The notes beneath the pieces were generated by a model, which searched no databases, had not been told where the DNA came from, and saw only the letters and a program-made list of their open reading frames with translations. Source: Galeopsis tetrahit (taxonomy: Eukaryota > Streptophyta > Magnoliopsida > Lamiales > Lamiaceae). Taken from it: a DNA stretch of 64,000 bases. Within the stretch, counting starts at the first letter, position 1. Every line of letters begins with the position of its first letter. Both the position numbers and the translations under genes were made by a program. This document shows positions 23,240 to 35,772 of this stretch, in pieces. The DNA lies in the NCBI GenBank assembly GCA_963675135.1, contig OY776123.1, positions 870,501 to 934,500 on the forward strand, given 5' to 3'.

Positions 23240-23913
23240 AAACCCGATAATTCCTTGGAGAGATTTCGTAAGAAAAGAGTAAAATGCGTACACAATTTAT
23301 CTGTGGATGGACCTTGGTTGCTACCGCATGCCTTTCTAATGCTTAATACTTTTTCAAATTATTCAGTCCTCGAATTGAGAAATGCATGTTAAATCTACGA
23401 CATTTGTCACGTATATACTGGATCGGATACACTCGAGCTATGAAATTTCCTGCAGTGATTTGCATCGTTTTTATGATTTCCTGCGCAGAACCTTCAAATT
23501 GTTAGCTACGAGTTTCTCCTTTAGTTCATAATTTTTTAATTAGTGCTCATTCTCATGTTCATGTTCATGTACTCTTATTACTTTTTTGCCAATATTTACG
23601 GCTATTAATTCCTTTTTGAAAAGCATAATCAATGGACTGTTTGACTATCAAAAGATATTTAAAGGTTGGAAATTACACTATCAAAAGATATTTAAACTTG
23701 GAAATTACACTCTCTGTCAGATCAAAGATAGAACAAGATCCATTTTGCATCATATCTAAGGGATTGTAACTCGATCATTATTAAATGGACTGTAATCTTT
23801 TTCTGTTCGTGAAGATCCAATCAGAGCGTCATTTTTTTCATCGGGTCTTGAGCGACCGATCGGGCTGTGTCCCAGTGGATTTAATGGGAAAATAAAAATT
23901 ATAAAAAAAAGAT
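23240..23913. other. 3' flank of RPN5 copy 2 up to the tRNA gene
   Basis: To about 23610 it matches the 3' flank of copy 1. After that there is a short direct repeat (ACTATCAAAAGATATTTAAA, near 23645 and 23678) and no gene. A minus-strand ORF at 23756-23971 only overlaps the tRNA and is not real. Confidence 0.55.
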
Positions 23914-23986
23914 TTCCGTTGCCGGGACTTGAACCCGGGTCTCTCGGGTGAGAGCCGAGTATCCTGACCAACTAGACTACAACGGA
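23914..23986 (-). tRNA. tRNA-Glu (anticodon CTC)
   Basis: Read on the minus strand, the acceptor arms TCCGTTG and CAACGGA pair over 7 bp with discriminator A. The D arm contains AGTCTAGTTGGTCAGGAT, the anticodon arm CTCGGCTCTCACCCGAG (anticodon CTC), and the T arm CCCGGGTTCAAGTCCCGG (B box GGTTCAAGTCC). Length is 73 nt without CCA and with no intron, as in plant nuclear tRNA-Glu. A T-rich stretch follows the 3' end, as expected for Pol III termination. Confidence 0.96.
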
Positions 23987-24404
23987 TTTGTTGTTACGAT
24001 ATCGAAATTATAAAATAGAATATCATATAAAAAATCGTTTTTAGTTCAGTTTGACCAACTTTTGCTCTAAATTACAATGTCCTTACTTACCTTTTAATTT
24101 TTGCTCTGGAATTTATGAACTCAATGGTATTTAATACTAGCATATCATTTATATTGAAAAAACAGTACAAAACACATGTAGTAGATATAAAATAGAAAAT
24201 TCTAGAATAACATGAAAGTATGTATACTTTACTTCTAAAGTATACAAATATAAGCAACAACTAAATCACAAACTTTAATTGATATACAAAATAAATTTTC
24301 TATTCCTAGCAAAACAGGAATCACCAATCTATTTCTTTCTCAATATTTTTTCCTAGTATTTATTTCAAACTTTCAGTCCGAAATACATTTTAATTTGCAT
24401 GACA
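23987..24404. other. Spacer between tRNA-Glu and the ERF gene
   Basis: AT-rich; probably includes the ERF 3' UTR. Nothing else recognised. Confidence 0.6.
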
Positions 24405-25515
24405 TTATCCCGATGAAGTCTGGTGGCCTGAATCCGTCCAAGAAAAATCAGGCCCGCCACCATTGTTCGGACTTCCCTCCTGTCGAAAATCAATCTCCGA
24501 CGGTAAAGGAAGTGTTGGATAAGACGAAAAATCGCCCGAAAAACCACCTGTTTGTGACCTGTGAATATCATCAAGAGTCATCATTCTTGATGACCCATAC
24601 ACATTACTATTACTCAAGTCAAATTGAATTTGGGCTTCCGAAACGGCGACGTTTGGAGGAGGGTGGTGGAGGAGGCGAACATTTTCGGGGAAGTTGAGTT
24701 TCGCTTTGCTTCCTCGGAAGCGAAGGGCGGCCTCGTCGTAGGCGCGTGCGGCGTCCTCGGCCGTGTCGAATGTGCCGAGCCACACACGCGCCGCCTTGTA
24801 GGGATCGCGTATTTCGGCCGCCCATTTCCCCCATGGCCTCTGCCGAACTCCTCTGTATCTTCTCATGATTCTGTTTTCTTCTCGTGTGTTTGTCGGCGTG
24901 TACGTGTACACTGCTGCCGTTGTCATCGTTATTATGCTACTACTTCTCATCATACTTGAACTCGCATCTGCACGTAATTTATTCATAAACGATCACTTTA
25001 TTTATACCTGAACATCATAGTACCACGTAGTATCTCCAATTTATCTACTTTATATATAAATTAATTACTGTCTCATAACAGTGGGAGCACAGTGTTACAA
25101 ATCCAGTAAAATAGAATACCAAGTATAACACAGTGTTACAAATTCAGTAAAATAGAATATCAAGTGAAATACGAAAAAAAAAATCTTAATCACAATAATT
25201 ACCTAAAGATGAACTTCCTCTGTAAACTCTGTTTACAGATTGAGAATCTTGAAGTTCATCATCACGTGCCCTCTTGCATGCCGAACCACCACCGCCGCCA
25301 CCACCACCTTCGACAGTGTCGTCGCCCACATCTCCGGCGACGACATGGGCCAAAGCTGACACCATAGCTGACATTTCTAGGTCTCTATTAAACCCAGAAA
25401 CCATTGGCGAAAATAAAGAATCCAAAACATTATTACTAATCACCCCACTTTCAAACTCTTCATTTTCACTTGAATAAAAATCCTCTTTTGATTTCGCCAC
25501 CTTAAACAAACACAT
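24405..25515 (-). CDS. AP2/ERF transcription factor, group X (ABR1/ERF110-like)
   Basis: Two exons: 25515-25203 and 24967-24405. The splice restores codon 105 (G|AT) and gives 291 residues. The N-terminus MCLFKVA and the segment FNRDLEMSAMVSALAHVVAG (about residues 42-61) are characteristic of ERF group X (ABR1, ERF110, ERF111). A Gly-rich run and a basic KRAR patch follow. One AP2 domain covers about residues 142-199, with YRGVRQRPWGKWAAEIRDP and the WLGTF element; Ala and Asp occupy the usual ERF-type positions. It should bind GCC-box DNA in the nucleus. Family members respond to abscisic acid, wounding and stress. The tail is Ser/Pro-rich. The intron in front of the AP2 domain is shared by group X genes. 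Confidence 0.93.
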
Positions 25516-27244
25516 ATAAGAATATAGATAAAAAAAATAAAAAATTTGTAACTATATATTTGGTTATTCAAGAAAGTTGATAACCTCTCTCTCTATATAT
25601 ATATGTAGTCAAATTTATTTTTTTATTATTTAATAATCAAGAAACAACACCGCCGTAGAATTTATTATTTTGTCAACCCATTTAATTATATCCGTTTGTT
25701 AAAAAATATGTCGACTAGAAAAAAATGTGCTTTTTTTTAAGGATTTTTTTATGGAGAATTGCAAGTGGGGTTATTCTTGTATTAAAATTAAATTTTAAAA
25801 AAAGGGTGTATTTTGAATAGTCAAAGGAGAGAGGTGTGAATTCAGATAGGATAAAAGTATCTTGGATATGGAGAGAGGTGTATACACGGTTTCAATTTGT
25901 TTTTTGTCGGCGGAGGAATGGCGGAGCCGACATGCATCCACCACCGCCACCCATTAATGGACCTCCACTCCACATTTTTGGTGTTTTATCTGTGTCGGTT
26001 TTGGTGTTTCACTATCTGATTTATTGACATGTGTTATGTTAAAATATAATCAGCGTCTCGTAATAGTGGAGATGACACGTGTTAAATATTTAATATGATG
26101 AAACACGAAAATTGAAACAGAAGAATTGACATGGTAATTAATTAGGGCTTAAAGTTGGTGTAATTAATTAGTTATTTTTTATTTTATTTATATAGAAGAG
26201 GTGTGCATTCAAAGGTTGGAATGTTATTAAAATTTTGTTTGAAAATTTTTTGTTAGGGATAAAATTTAATGCGAAGAAAAAAGATGCATCCCTCTGTACC
26301 AAACTAAAACTAGAATAATTTGAAATAACAAATCAATCCTAAACAGAAACTTGAACCGTGCCCCTCTAAAGAGGCGACAAAGCACATTTCATTGAAAAAT
26401 GGTGTCAAAGAATCAATAGTGAAAGTCTCAGGGTGATATCGTTCAATTCATTGATAACAGTATCTGGTGTTTGTAGTTGTGATAATGGGGCCTCTAAGGT
26501 TCTTCAAGATAGTGCGGTGCTATCAAGGGATGGGCAAAGGGATAACCACAAGATCAAAATTCGAGGCTGGTTGTCGTGAGGAGTTCATGGTGGCCAACTT
26601 AGAAGTGCGACAATCACATGTTCTTGTGTGTTGTTGAGGACTTCATACTTGAAGTCATCCGAAAGGCCTACAAACGAGTTGCTCAATGCTACTAAAGTAG
26701 AGGAATCACTCATCGAGACTAAAGTGGACACAACGACAGAGTTAAGATTCTCCACCACACAAGTCGAAGCTAGACGATGGAATTGGTCCAACTAAAATAT
26801 AGTAATTTTTACTTAATTCTAATATGGTGGGTCAAAAATTCACACTCTTTTTCTCTTTTTTTTTTTTCAATTTTATTATTCTCATCCAATTTTTAAAATC
26901 AATAATATATAAATTATTTTATCATTCACCCTCGAACAATCGCGTATTTATTCAAATTCACATTCAAGTCAGCATAGCATATATTATATTTTAATTTTAC
27001 TAAGTATGTCATGTGTGACACCTTTAGACTAATATTTAATTCCGTACAAGCTTATATAAATAGTCAAATGTCAATTCCGCACGCTTACGAATTTTGCATA
27101 TGTTTGTTTTTTAATTGTTATTCAAATGCAAATCATAATTGAAATATATTCAAATAAATTTAATTTCAAGGGATAAATAGGAATTTTAGGTTTCAAAGTC
27201 ATACATTTTTTTTAAAAAAAAACTTATATAAAATATATAAACGA

Positions 27245-27541
27245 ATTACTAATTACTCTCTCCGTTCCATAATTACTTTCGCATTTTTCTTTTTAAAACG
27301 TTTTACAATTACTTTTACAACCTTAAAATGAAAAACTATTTATATAGTCTATCCACACAATATTCTCAAATTTACACAATTGTCATTATTTTTTCTCCAC
27401 ACATACCCAAAAGTCAACTCATTTCTTTACTTTATACATAAAAGTTTACAAATTTATCCCCAAAAATTCCCACTAAATTCATTTTTCTTATTCCGCGTGG
27501 CACTTCGCATGTGAAGATAATAATGGAAAGGAGGGATTACT
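27245..27541. mobile_element. CTCTCTCCGTTCC-type MITE
   Basis: Left end ATTACTCTCTCCGTTCCATA, right end ATAATGGAAAGGAGGGATTA, in inverted orientation, ~295 bp and AT-rich. It directly adjoins a second element of the CTCCCTCCGTC class. Confidence 0.65.
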
Positions 27542-27550
27542 ATTTATTAC

Positions 27551-27820
27551 TCCCTCCGTCTCATGATTATTTGCACATTTTCCTTATTGGTACGTCCCAA
27601 AATTATTTGCACATTTTTAATATGGAAATACCCCACAAAATTAATACCCTCCCAATATCATTTTATTTTTAAAATTGTCACTCTTTTTTTACATACATTT
27701 TACTTTACACCTCATCAAATCACCTAAAATACTCTATTTATCTTAAATCACCAACCACTAAATTTCATTTTCTTAAAAATTGTGCCGGTCAAATCGTGCA
27801 AATAATCTCGAAGGGAGTAA
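27551..27820. mobile_element. MITE family E copy 1 (CTCCCTCCGTC termini)
   Basis: Left end ACTCCCTCCGTCTCATGATT followed by ATTTGCACATTTTCC; right end GTGCCGGTCAAATCGTGCAA then CTCGAAGGGAGTA. Shares GTGCCGGTCAAA and TTTGCACA blocks with copies at 36906, 37241 and 53583. Confidence 0.75.
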
Positions 27821-29843
27821 AATTTATATTAAAAAAATGAATATAATAAATTTAAACGAGTGAACATTATCTAAAATCAACTTAAAAACCTCCATACAAA
27901 ATACAAATCACTTCACTGCCAAAATTTTGTCTTTTTTCCTAACATTATCTAAGACGTTGACCTCAGTCAAAGATCACTAATTTATGCAACGCGGTTGAGA
28001 AATTCAATTTTTATTTGCTTACGAAAATAATAAATTAATTTCTGTCTTTTTTTAAAATTAGAATCTCCCAAATTATACCCAAAATAGATATTTGTTGCAG
28101 TTTTGGTTTCAAGAATTGAAAGCTCTTAAATTAAGTTTATGGACCTACAAATAATTGACTTTTAGATTTAATTCAACCTGATTTTTTCAATTTAATTTGT
28201 TTCATAATTGTCAATATTTTTTATTTTATTTTTTGAATCCTTACAATTGTGAACAATAATTTATTTTATTTTTTTGTCCTATTGGATGAATTTTCTCGGA
28301 TTAAGTGCCAATAAAAACGACATTTTTAATATTTCTTTCCATTTTCTCACCATTTTTTTTTAAATTCTTACAATTCTAGAACATTTTTTTTGTAGTGTTG
28401 CAATTCTATCGATTTACTATTTTCGGTCTCCTTTGGTAATGGGATAGTAATTTAAATTGCAATTTTTTTTAGGGTTTACAACATGGATTCAAATACATTA
28501 ATACACTTTTAAGTCCGGAATTTGGCGTCGCTACCCGCTCCAATCGTGAAAAGTTGGAACGCAAGTGTACACTTTATTCACAAGTAACACAGTTGTCCAT
28601 TCTAACAACGAGACAAACTTCAAATAGAGAAAAATAAAAAGGGTCGAGGTCACCAACATCTAGCATCCAAGCACCAACGGAAACACCATAACAACATAAA
28701 TAAAACAGACTCAGTAAAGGGATAAAAGGTTGCACAAAGTCAAAAAGTAATAAAAAAAAAAAAAACTAAGAAAGTAGAAAAATAAATGGGATCAACGGGT
28801 CGCTCACCCGATCGACCACTGTAGCGCCATCAGGAAGGATTAACCCGTTGATCCCACTAAAATGGAAAAAATATAAACTCTAAACCCGATTGTCTCGATC
28901 TACAGAAACAAAATCTTTTAGCATCAGAATCGGCAATCATGTGGCTCCGGCGAAGGCGGCAAGAACGTGGCGGAAGGGTGACGACAATTGACGAGTGAAA
29001 AAGCAACGATCAGATTCAGACAATGATAACGATGACCGATCTACATACCTTCGGACCGAAGAGAGAATGAGGAGGGGAGGAAAAAGTGGGGCGAAGGATT
29101 TGGAGGAAGCTAAATTGCAAAATATTAAAATGTCATGTTACTTTTACACCAAAGTAAAAACTTTGTTTAATTTAAAATTTATAAATAAAATGTATCAAAA
29201 TTACACTAATTGCACAATATTATTGGTAGACTTGACCTATTCATATATTTGCTTGAGAATAAAGTGCATAATCTAATTATAATTAGTTAAGAGAATTGTC
29301 ATAGTGAATCTTTAATTGCTTCAAAGTCAAAGTCTTGACTGCATGTCAATATTCACCAAAAGTGTAGTTTGCCATTGATCATGGCATAATAAAATGATTT
29401 TAAAAAAAAATGAAGAATATAAACTTTTCATAGCTTTTAAGCAATAAAAATTAAAAAAATATAATAAAATAGGTAGATGTATAATGTATTAAATATAATA
29501 TAATTGAAAACGAAAAAAATATAACAAAATGTAAGAAATACTCCTAGTTTACAAAAAAAAAAATGAGAAACTTTATTGAAAAAAAAGGATAGAATATTAA
29601 AAATTGTTCAAACCCCTTTACATTCAACTCCCTGTGTCTTTAGGCTTTCAAACAATTTGACTTTAAACCAAAAAAACAAAAGGGATTTTTGAATCTTGAT
29701 TTGACTTTAAACCCCTTTATATATGTATATAAAGTCATGAATTTTTTTATTATATTCTTAATTACAATCGTATCAAGATTCAAGTGGCATATGACTTTGG
29801 GAGGTAGACATTCCTTTATCCCAAGTTGTTTGAAATTTGAAAC

Positions 29844-29846
<3 letters not shown>

Positions 29847-29879
<33 letters not shown>
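29847..29879. repeat. (AT)n microsatellite
   Basis: Uninterrupted AT run of about 16 units. Confidence 0.95.
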
Positions 29880-29885
<6 letters not shown>

Positions 29886-30949
29886 TTCACAAAAGAAATA
29901 ATATAAAAACTAGTATAAGATGGTATAAAAACTAGTATAAGATGGTCTCATATATGAGATAAACATTGAACTATATGTTAGAATAAAGTGAATATTTATT
30001 TTGTACATAAAACAGTTTCACAAAAGTCTTCAAAGATAATGTACACCTGATTTATTAAAGAGTAAACTAAAATCAAAATATGAAAAAATAGACTTTACTT
30101 AAAAGGTAGAAACTAAATATCAATATACTATAAGAAAACTGATTTTTAATGATAAATTTTTATTTCTAGTTTGACAAGTGAGCTCAAAATAGTGCAAAAA
30201 TATTATAAAAATAAGGAATAATGTACATTATGTGGTTGATAGTTGTGGGCTTGTGGCCAAAATGTTTTTGATACTTTGACTAGACAAGTAGATTAATAAA
30301 ACAATGGGGCTTCATTGACTAGGTCATACAAATCTTCAAATGATTTTGGCCATCAATTAGGCAGACTTTTGTTCTTAAATTTAATAATAATATTAAGCAA
30401 CTAAAACAACAAATTCTTTTCTTTTGTTAAATAAAATGATACATTCTCTTGTGCAATTTAATATCTAATGAAATAATTTGTTTCATATGCCGTGCTTCAC
30501 TTTGTGTTTTATACCGTGAATATATATGATGATAAAAAGATAATTAATAGACAATACATATCACATTAACATATGTCAATGGTCTAGTAAATGAAATATG
30601 AAAATTTAAACTTAGGATGAAAAATAAGTATGTCTTACTTATTTTTACATTTACAGTAACATATATTTATTTTTACCATAACACATATTTGTCATATTTA
30701 AATATTTTTAACATACATATATCCTTTTCAATTTACCCTAATATTACATGTAAAATATTGCATATAATTTTTTTTAGTCAAAGTCACGTTAATTGTCAAC
30801 ATGTGCATATATATAATTATAATTATTGTTGCAAGTTCTAGAAATCTTAAACCAGAAGTCTATTCATATTTTGAATAGGTGAATATTATTAAATCATCTG
30901 TACAAATTGGAAAATGTATAACTCTATTCATATTTGCCCGATATTTGGC

Positions 30950-31440
30950 TTTTATAATATTGCATGATTCATTAATCAAACAATTTTTTTGTGGTTTTAA
31001 AGCACAAATGATTGCATCAAACCATAGTAGTGTTGAACCTATACATAAGAGTTGGGATAAACTTGTACTTGTAAGCAAATCTTGGGCTCAAAATCTTCAT
31101 GGATTGATTATTCAGGAAATTTTGTGAAAATAATTACGACATGGAGGGAGTATATTTTTATTGCATGATTCATTAATAAAACAATTTTTTTGTGCTTTTA
31201 TAATTAGTGAGAATACCTATTTTTATTTTGAGTAAAGCTAACTTTATATATTTTGTTTTATAATATTGCATGATTCATTAATAAAACAATTTTTTTTGTG
31301 CTTTAAAAGCATAAATGATAATTACAGCATTCAATTTTTTTCATAATCTACCCCAAAACCAATAAAATACTTTAAATTAAACATAATGTAGCTCAAAATG
31401 TAAAACCTAGTAGTGTTGGACCTATACATAAGAGTTGGGA
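30950..31440. repeat. Dispersed direct repeats
   Basis: The block ATATTGCATGATTCATTAAT followed by CAAACAATTTTTTTGTG occurs near 30956, 31151 and 31265. A second block, AGTAGTGTTGAACCTATACA, occurs near 31025 and again near 31409. The pattern suggests local duplication of a ~350 bp segment with later deletions. Confidence 0.7.
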
Positions 31441-31551
31441 AACAAAACAGAGACAAAAATTATGCAAAGACATTAAACACTGATTTGTCATAACATATAA
31501 CAAGGTTTACTCTACTATACTTGCTGGTTTTGGGCTGTCGACGACGACGGC

Positions 31552-31620
31552 GACAACTATCTAACTTCCATAGGCGGGTGTCGACGACAATGACAACTAT
31601 CTAACTTCCACAGGCGAGGC
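31552..31620. repeat. 40 bp tandem duplication over the RNR1 stop codon
   Basis: GACAACTATCTAACTTCCA begins at 31552 and again at 31592. Read on the minus strand, the final RNR1 codons (Cys-Gly-Ser-stop) and the start of the 3' UTR are repeated once downstream, with the Cys codon changed from TGT to TAT. Confidence 0.85.
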
Positions 31621-34600
31621 ATTCGTCACGGTTCGCTAAGGAACATACCATTTGGGCCATCTTTGATTCGTCGTCATCAATGCTTTCCGCCTTAGCCTTA
31701 GGCTTATCCTACACATCACCCACACACCATTTCAATACATCAATATATTGAACTTAGTATCTATTTATGTAATTAGCCGTAGAAACGCCTACCTTTAGCA
31801 TAGTAGTGTCGACGGTGAATTTTATAGCATCAGCTGCAGCACGTGATCTCAGATAGTACATTCCGGTCTTCAAACCCTTCACATCCAAATAACAGCAATA
31901 AGAAAAACACCGAAAAGAAAACGTATACAACAAACTTCTGTGTTTGATTTTAGCTTACCCTGGACCAGGCATGGTAGTGAAGAGAAGTCAACTTTCCAAA
32001 ATTAGGCTGGTCCATATGGATGTTCAGGCTTTGACTTTGGTCAATGAAGCATCCACGATCAACCGCCATATCGACCAATATTCGTTGTTTGATCTCCCAA
32101 ACAGTTCTGAGAAAAAAAAAAGAAATAATTAGCATGTTAAGAAAATACTTTTCCACAATATTTGGAAGTAGGCATACTTGTAAATGAGTTTAAGGTCATC
32201 TGGAATCTCGGGTATCTTTTGAACAGAACCATTCTCGTATATTATACTATTCTTAAGAGAAGGAGACCATAGCCCCATCTCCGTCAAATCATGAAGAAGA
32301 TGCTTGTTCACCACAACAAATTCACCACTGATTAAAAAAAAGATCAATAATTAATCATTAATTTATCAACAATGCATCACTGACAAATGAATAATGTTAA
32401 CAAGCCAAACCTTAGAACTCTGCGGCTGTAAATGTTGGAAGTGTATGGTTCAAAGCACTCGTTATTTCCAAGAATTTGGCTCGTTGAAGCAGTAGGCATT
32501 GGTGCTACAAGAAGTGAGTTTCTTATTCCGTTCTTTGCAATCATTGCCCGAAGAGCATCCCAATCCCATCTATCCGAAGTCTTCACACCCCACATATCAT
32601 GTTGAAGAATTCCCTGAAACATACAACTATGTTTTAGACATAATTTATTCACATATAAGAGCTAGATAAAGTTCAAAGCTTGTTCCAAGTGTACCTTGCT
32701 AACCGGACAGCCATCGTACGTCTCATACGTGCCTTCTTTTACCGCAAGTTCACAAGATGCCTTTAATGCATGATAGTATATGGTCTCGAAGATCTCCTTG
32801 TTCAATTGCTGAGCCTGTAATTTTCAATAGAAGCAATAGACTGAGTAAAAAATAGCCCAACTCGTAATAGATTACGGAGTAGTGTTTATTAAATATTTTT
32901 CACCTCAGGAGATTCAAATGCCATTCCGAGCAAGATAAAGGTATCAGCTAGACCCTGAACACCAATTCCGATTGGCCTGTGACGCATATTAGACCTTTTT
33001 GCAGTCTCAACAGGATAATAATTCACATCGATTATCTTGTTAAGGTTTGTAGTAACTATTGCGGTGACCTGCATAAACACAACAAGAAATATGGATCTCA
33101 AAATTGTATATTATGTGAACTGAATTAGGTAATCAAAAAACAAACTAAAACACACCTCAGCCAGTTTGTCGAAGTCAAAGTATCGGTTTTTAGAACCTAA
33201 GCTGCCACAAAGCTTTGTTGGTTGTGCTTCCATAGGAATACCCTTAAATGAATAAGATGAATGAATTAAGAAGATGAATTTATTTATATTTCTGAAATAA
33301 GTTACATGTATGTCAATAATAACCTTTTCTCTGACATATCGTGGTAGAGCAATCGATGCAAGATTGCACACAGCAGTTTCTGTAGGGCTCGTGTACTCGA
33401 TTATCTCAGTACACAAGTTAGAGGACTTTATGGTACCAAGGTTTTGCTGGTTACTTTTCCTATTGCAAGTGTCCTAAAATCAAAATTGATGCAAATTAAA
33501 GGACAGAAAAAAATACCCGAAAATAAATGAATTATGATACACATATATGCTACCTTATAAAGCATATAAGGGGTTCCCGTTTCAATTTGTGACGTACAGA
33601 TTTCAAACCATAGAGTTTGTGCGTGAACAACTTTCTTGGCCTTTCCCTGAGCAAAAATAAATAACTTTAGAAGCCGAATATAAACAAAACATCATAGTAG
33701 AACTAAATACACAACACAAGGTGTTTACCTCTTTCTCGTAACGAGTGTATAAAGCTTCAAATTCCTCACCCCAACAATCAGCCAACCCAGGGGACTCACT
33801 TGGACAAAACAATGACCAGGGACTATTAGATTCAACTCTTTTCATAAAGAGATCAGGTACCCAAAGTCCATAGAACAAATCTCTAGCACGATGTTCCTCC
33901 TAAAAAAATATTTACTACATCAAGGACCATATCGTTGATTTTAATAATATAAACAATCACAGAATATAACAGTCTCATATATTACCTTTCCATGGTTTTT
34001 CTTCAGATCAAGAAATTCATAGATATCAGCATGCCATGGCTCCAGATACACAGCAAAAGCACCTATTTTCGTCATCGAGAGTAAAATAAATAAATCAAAA
34101 TGATGCAAAATGATGGCAATATAACAAACAAAGCAATTGTGCAGACCTTTCCTCTTGCCACCTCCCTGATCCACATAACGAGCTGTATCGTTGAACACTC
34201 GCAGCATTGGAACAATGCCATTGGACGTCCCATTTGTTCCACGTATATAGCTTCCTGTAGCACGAATGTTGTGCATAGACACCCCGATTCCCCCAGCTGA
34301 TTTGCTGATAACAGCACATTCCTTCAATGTATCATATATGCCTTCAATACTATCATCCTTCATACATATCAAGAAACAGCTGCTTAACTGCAATTCATCA
34401 AAGAAAACAACATAAGTTCTCAATCAACATGGAAAATGTGGAAATCTTTCAAATAACGCATACTTGTGGCCTAGGTGTCCCAGCATTAAAAAGGGTAGGA
34501 GATGCATGAGTGAACCATCGTTGAGACAACAGATGATATGTTCGTATAACCGAATCAATATCATCTTTGTGGATACCAACAGCAACCCTCATTAACATGT

Positions 34601-35640
34601 GCTGAGGCCTTTCGACAACCTTCCCCTGAACCTTCAGCAAGTAAGACCTTTCAAGGGTTTTGAAACCAAAGTAATCATAGTCAAAATCTCTGTCATATAT
34701 GATCTCACTGTCGAGACGAGAAGCATTCTGTCGAAAGGAAAACACAGCATTAATACATTGGGAAAAAACAAGAAATTCAATAAAATTGAGTTCAAAAACA
34801 TTTGTTTGCAGAACCAATACCTTCATTATTATTTCATAGACATCATCTGCAATCAAAGGAGCCGCAAGCCCTGACCTCTCACTCACATGACTGTACATGT
34901 CTCTGATTCTGTGATAATTATGCAAGTATAAAAATTAAGGGAAAAGTCATGTATTTATGTATGATTATAGCAAAGTGATTCACTTACGATTCAGAAAAAG
35001 ACTTCTTAGTGTTCTTGTGAAGATTTGAAACAGCAATCCTTGCAGCCAACTGTATATGGCACAATTTAACAACAATCAACAAGCATATTGTGAAAAAAAT
35101 GATCTTTTACAAACTTGAAAACTAGGCTAGTACAAATAATAGCATTCACTTGCGCGCATATAATAATTTCATATCAAGAATTCAAGATAAAAATCACAAA
35201 ACAGGGTGACATAATAACAATCTTTTCTACACTGAAACTAAGTCAGATTACACCATAATTATACGAGTTTCAATTTTTCCAACGGAAACCAAACACACAA
35301 GTAACGATCTACACATTATAAAATGCAAATTGCAAACAGCCAATGAATCGGACAGAAATTGATCAGAAAGCAGAAAACAACCCTAAATGCCAAAATGAAA
35401 AATCAAACTCACGGAAGCATAATCAGGGTGGTTCGCCGTCATGGCAGCAGCGGTCTCCGCCGCCAACTCATCAAGCTGACTAGTGGTGACGCCTTTGTAA
35501 ACCCCCGCGCAGACTTTTTGGGACACCAAAACAGGGTCACAGTGCTCGCTGCTCAATCCATAGCTCAGCTTTTTCAACCGCGCAGTAATCTTATCAAAGT
35601 GTACAGTCTCCTGTCGCCCATCCCTCTTCACCACATACAT
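31601..35640 (-). CDS. RNR1: Ribonucleoside-diphosphate reductase large subunit
   Basis: Seventeen exons: 35640-35413, 35049-34988, 34908-34821, 34727-34464, 34387-34147, 34062-33986, 33899-33729, 33646-33554, 33473-33324, 33242-33156, 33068-32904, 32814-32695, 32613-32411, 32327-32178, 32106-31959, 31876-31793 and 31708-31601. All phases close; 812 residues against about 816 in Arabidopsis RNR1 (CLS8). The N-terminal ATP-cone begins MYVVKRDGRQETVHFDKI. Class Ia residues are present: redox Cys218 (LSSCF) and Cys444 (TAVCNL), radical Cys429 in NLCTE with Glu431, and the C-terminal CLACGS shuttle pair. With the R2 subunit it makes dNDPs for DNA replication and repair in the cytosol; Arabidopsis mutants have bleached, crinkled leaves. 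Exon 4 lies within QNASRLDSE to TPRPQ. The stop region is duplicated downstream. Confidence 0.96.
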
Positions 35641-35772
35641 TTTTTATTTTTCCACTCACTGAGAACTTTCAACAAACAGTTTGTGGGTATCAACACTGAC
35701 ACGACAAATCTGTTCTCTGGGCTTTGAGAAAACTCACACACGGAGATTTAGGAAATGGGGTTTTCGATGTGG

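Larger units (their letters stand above)
25516..28469. other. Upstream region of ERF gene and gene-poor spacer
   Basis: The proximal 100 bp carries a CT/TA-rich tract (25585-25605), probably promoter or 5' UTR of the ERF. Around 26330-26810 complexity rises and a 68-codon minus-strand ORF (26585-26791) exists, but I recognise no family and no splice partners; it may be a transposon relic. Two MITE-like elements lie at 27245-27541 and 27551-27820. The rest is AT-rich. Confidence 0.5.
28470..31600. other. Gene-poor, repeat-containing spacer
   Basis: 28786-28857 has a 13-14 bp inverted repeat (TGGGATCAACGGG). The neighbouring 28900-29110 is GC-richer and carries the start of a 93-codon ORF (28995) of no recognised family. 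An (AT)n tract is at 29847-29879. 30950-31450 holds three near-identical direct repeats. The last part is 3' flank of RNR1. No gene could be supported. Confidence 0.5.

Noticed and set aside
23756..23971. 71-codon minus-strand ORF
   Set aside because: Its N-terminal part is the tRNA-Glu gene itself; this is a well-known false ORF type.
24624..24959. Plus-strand ORF opposite the AP2 domain
   Set aside because: Antisense shadow of the GC-rich ERF exon; the minus-strand frame has an intact AP2 domain.
25836..26027. 63-codon ORF with a proline run
   Set aside because: No family, no partner exons, ordinary composition; nothing supports expression.
26585..26791. 68-codon minus-strand ORF rich in Ser and Val
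   Set aside because: Considered as a transposon gag remnant but no recognisable motif; left as unsupported.
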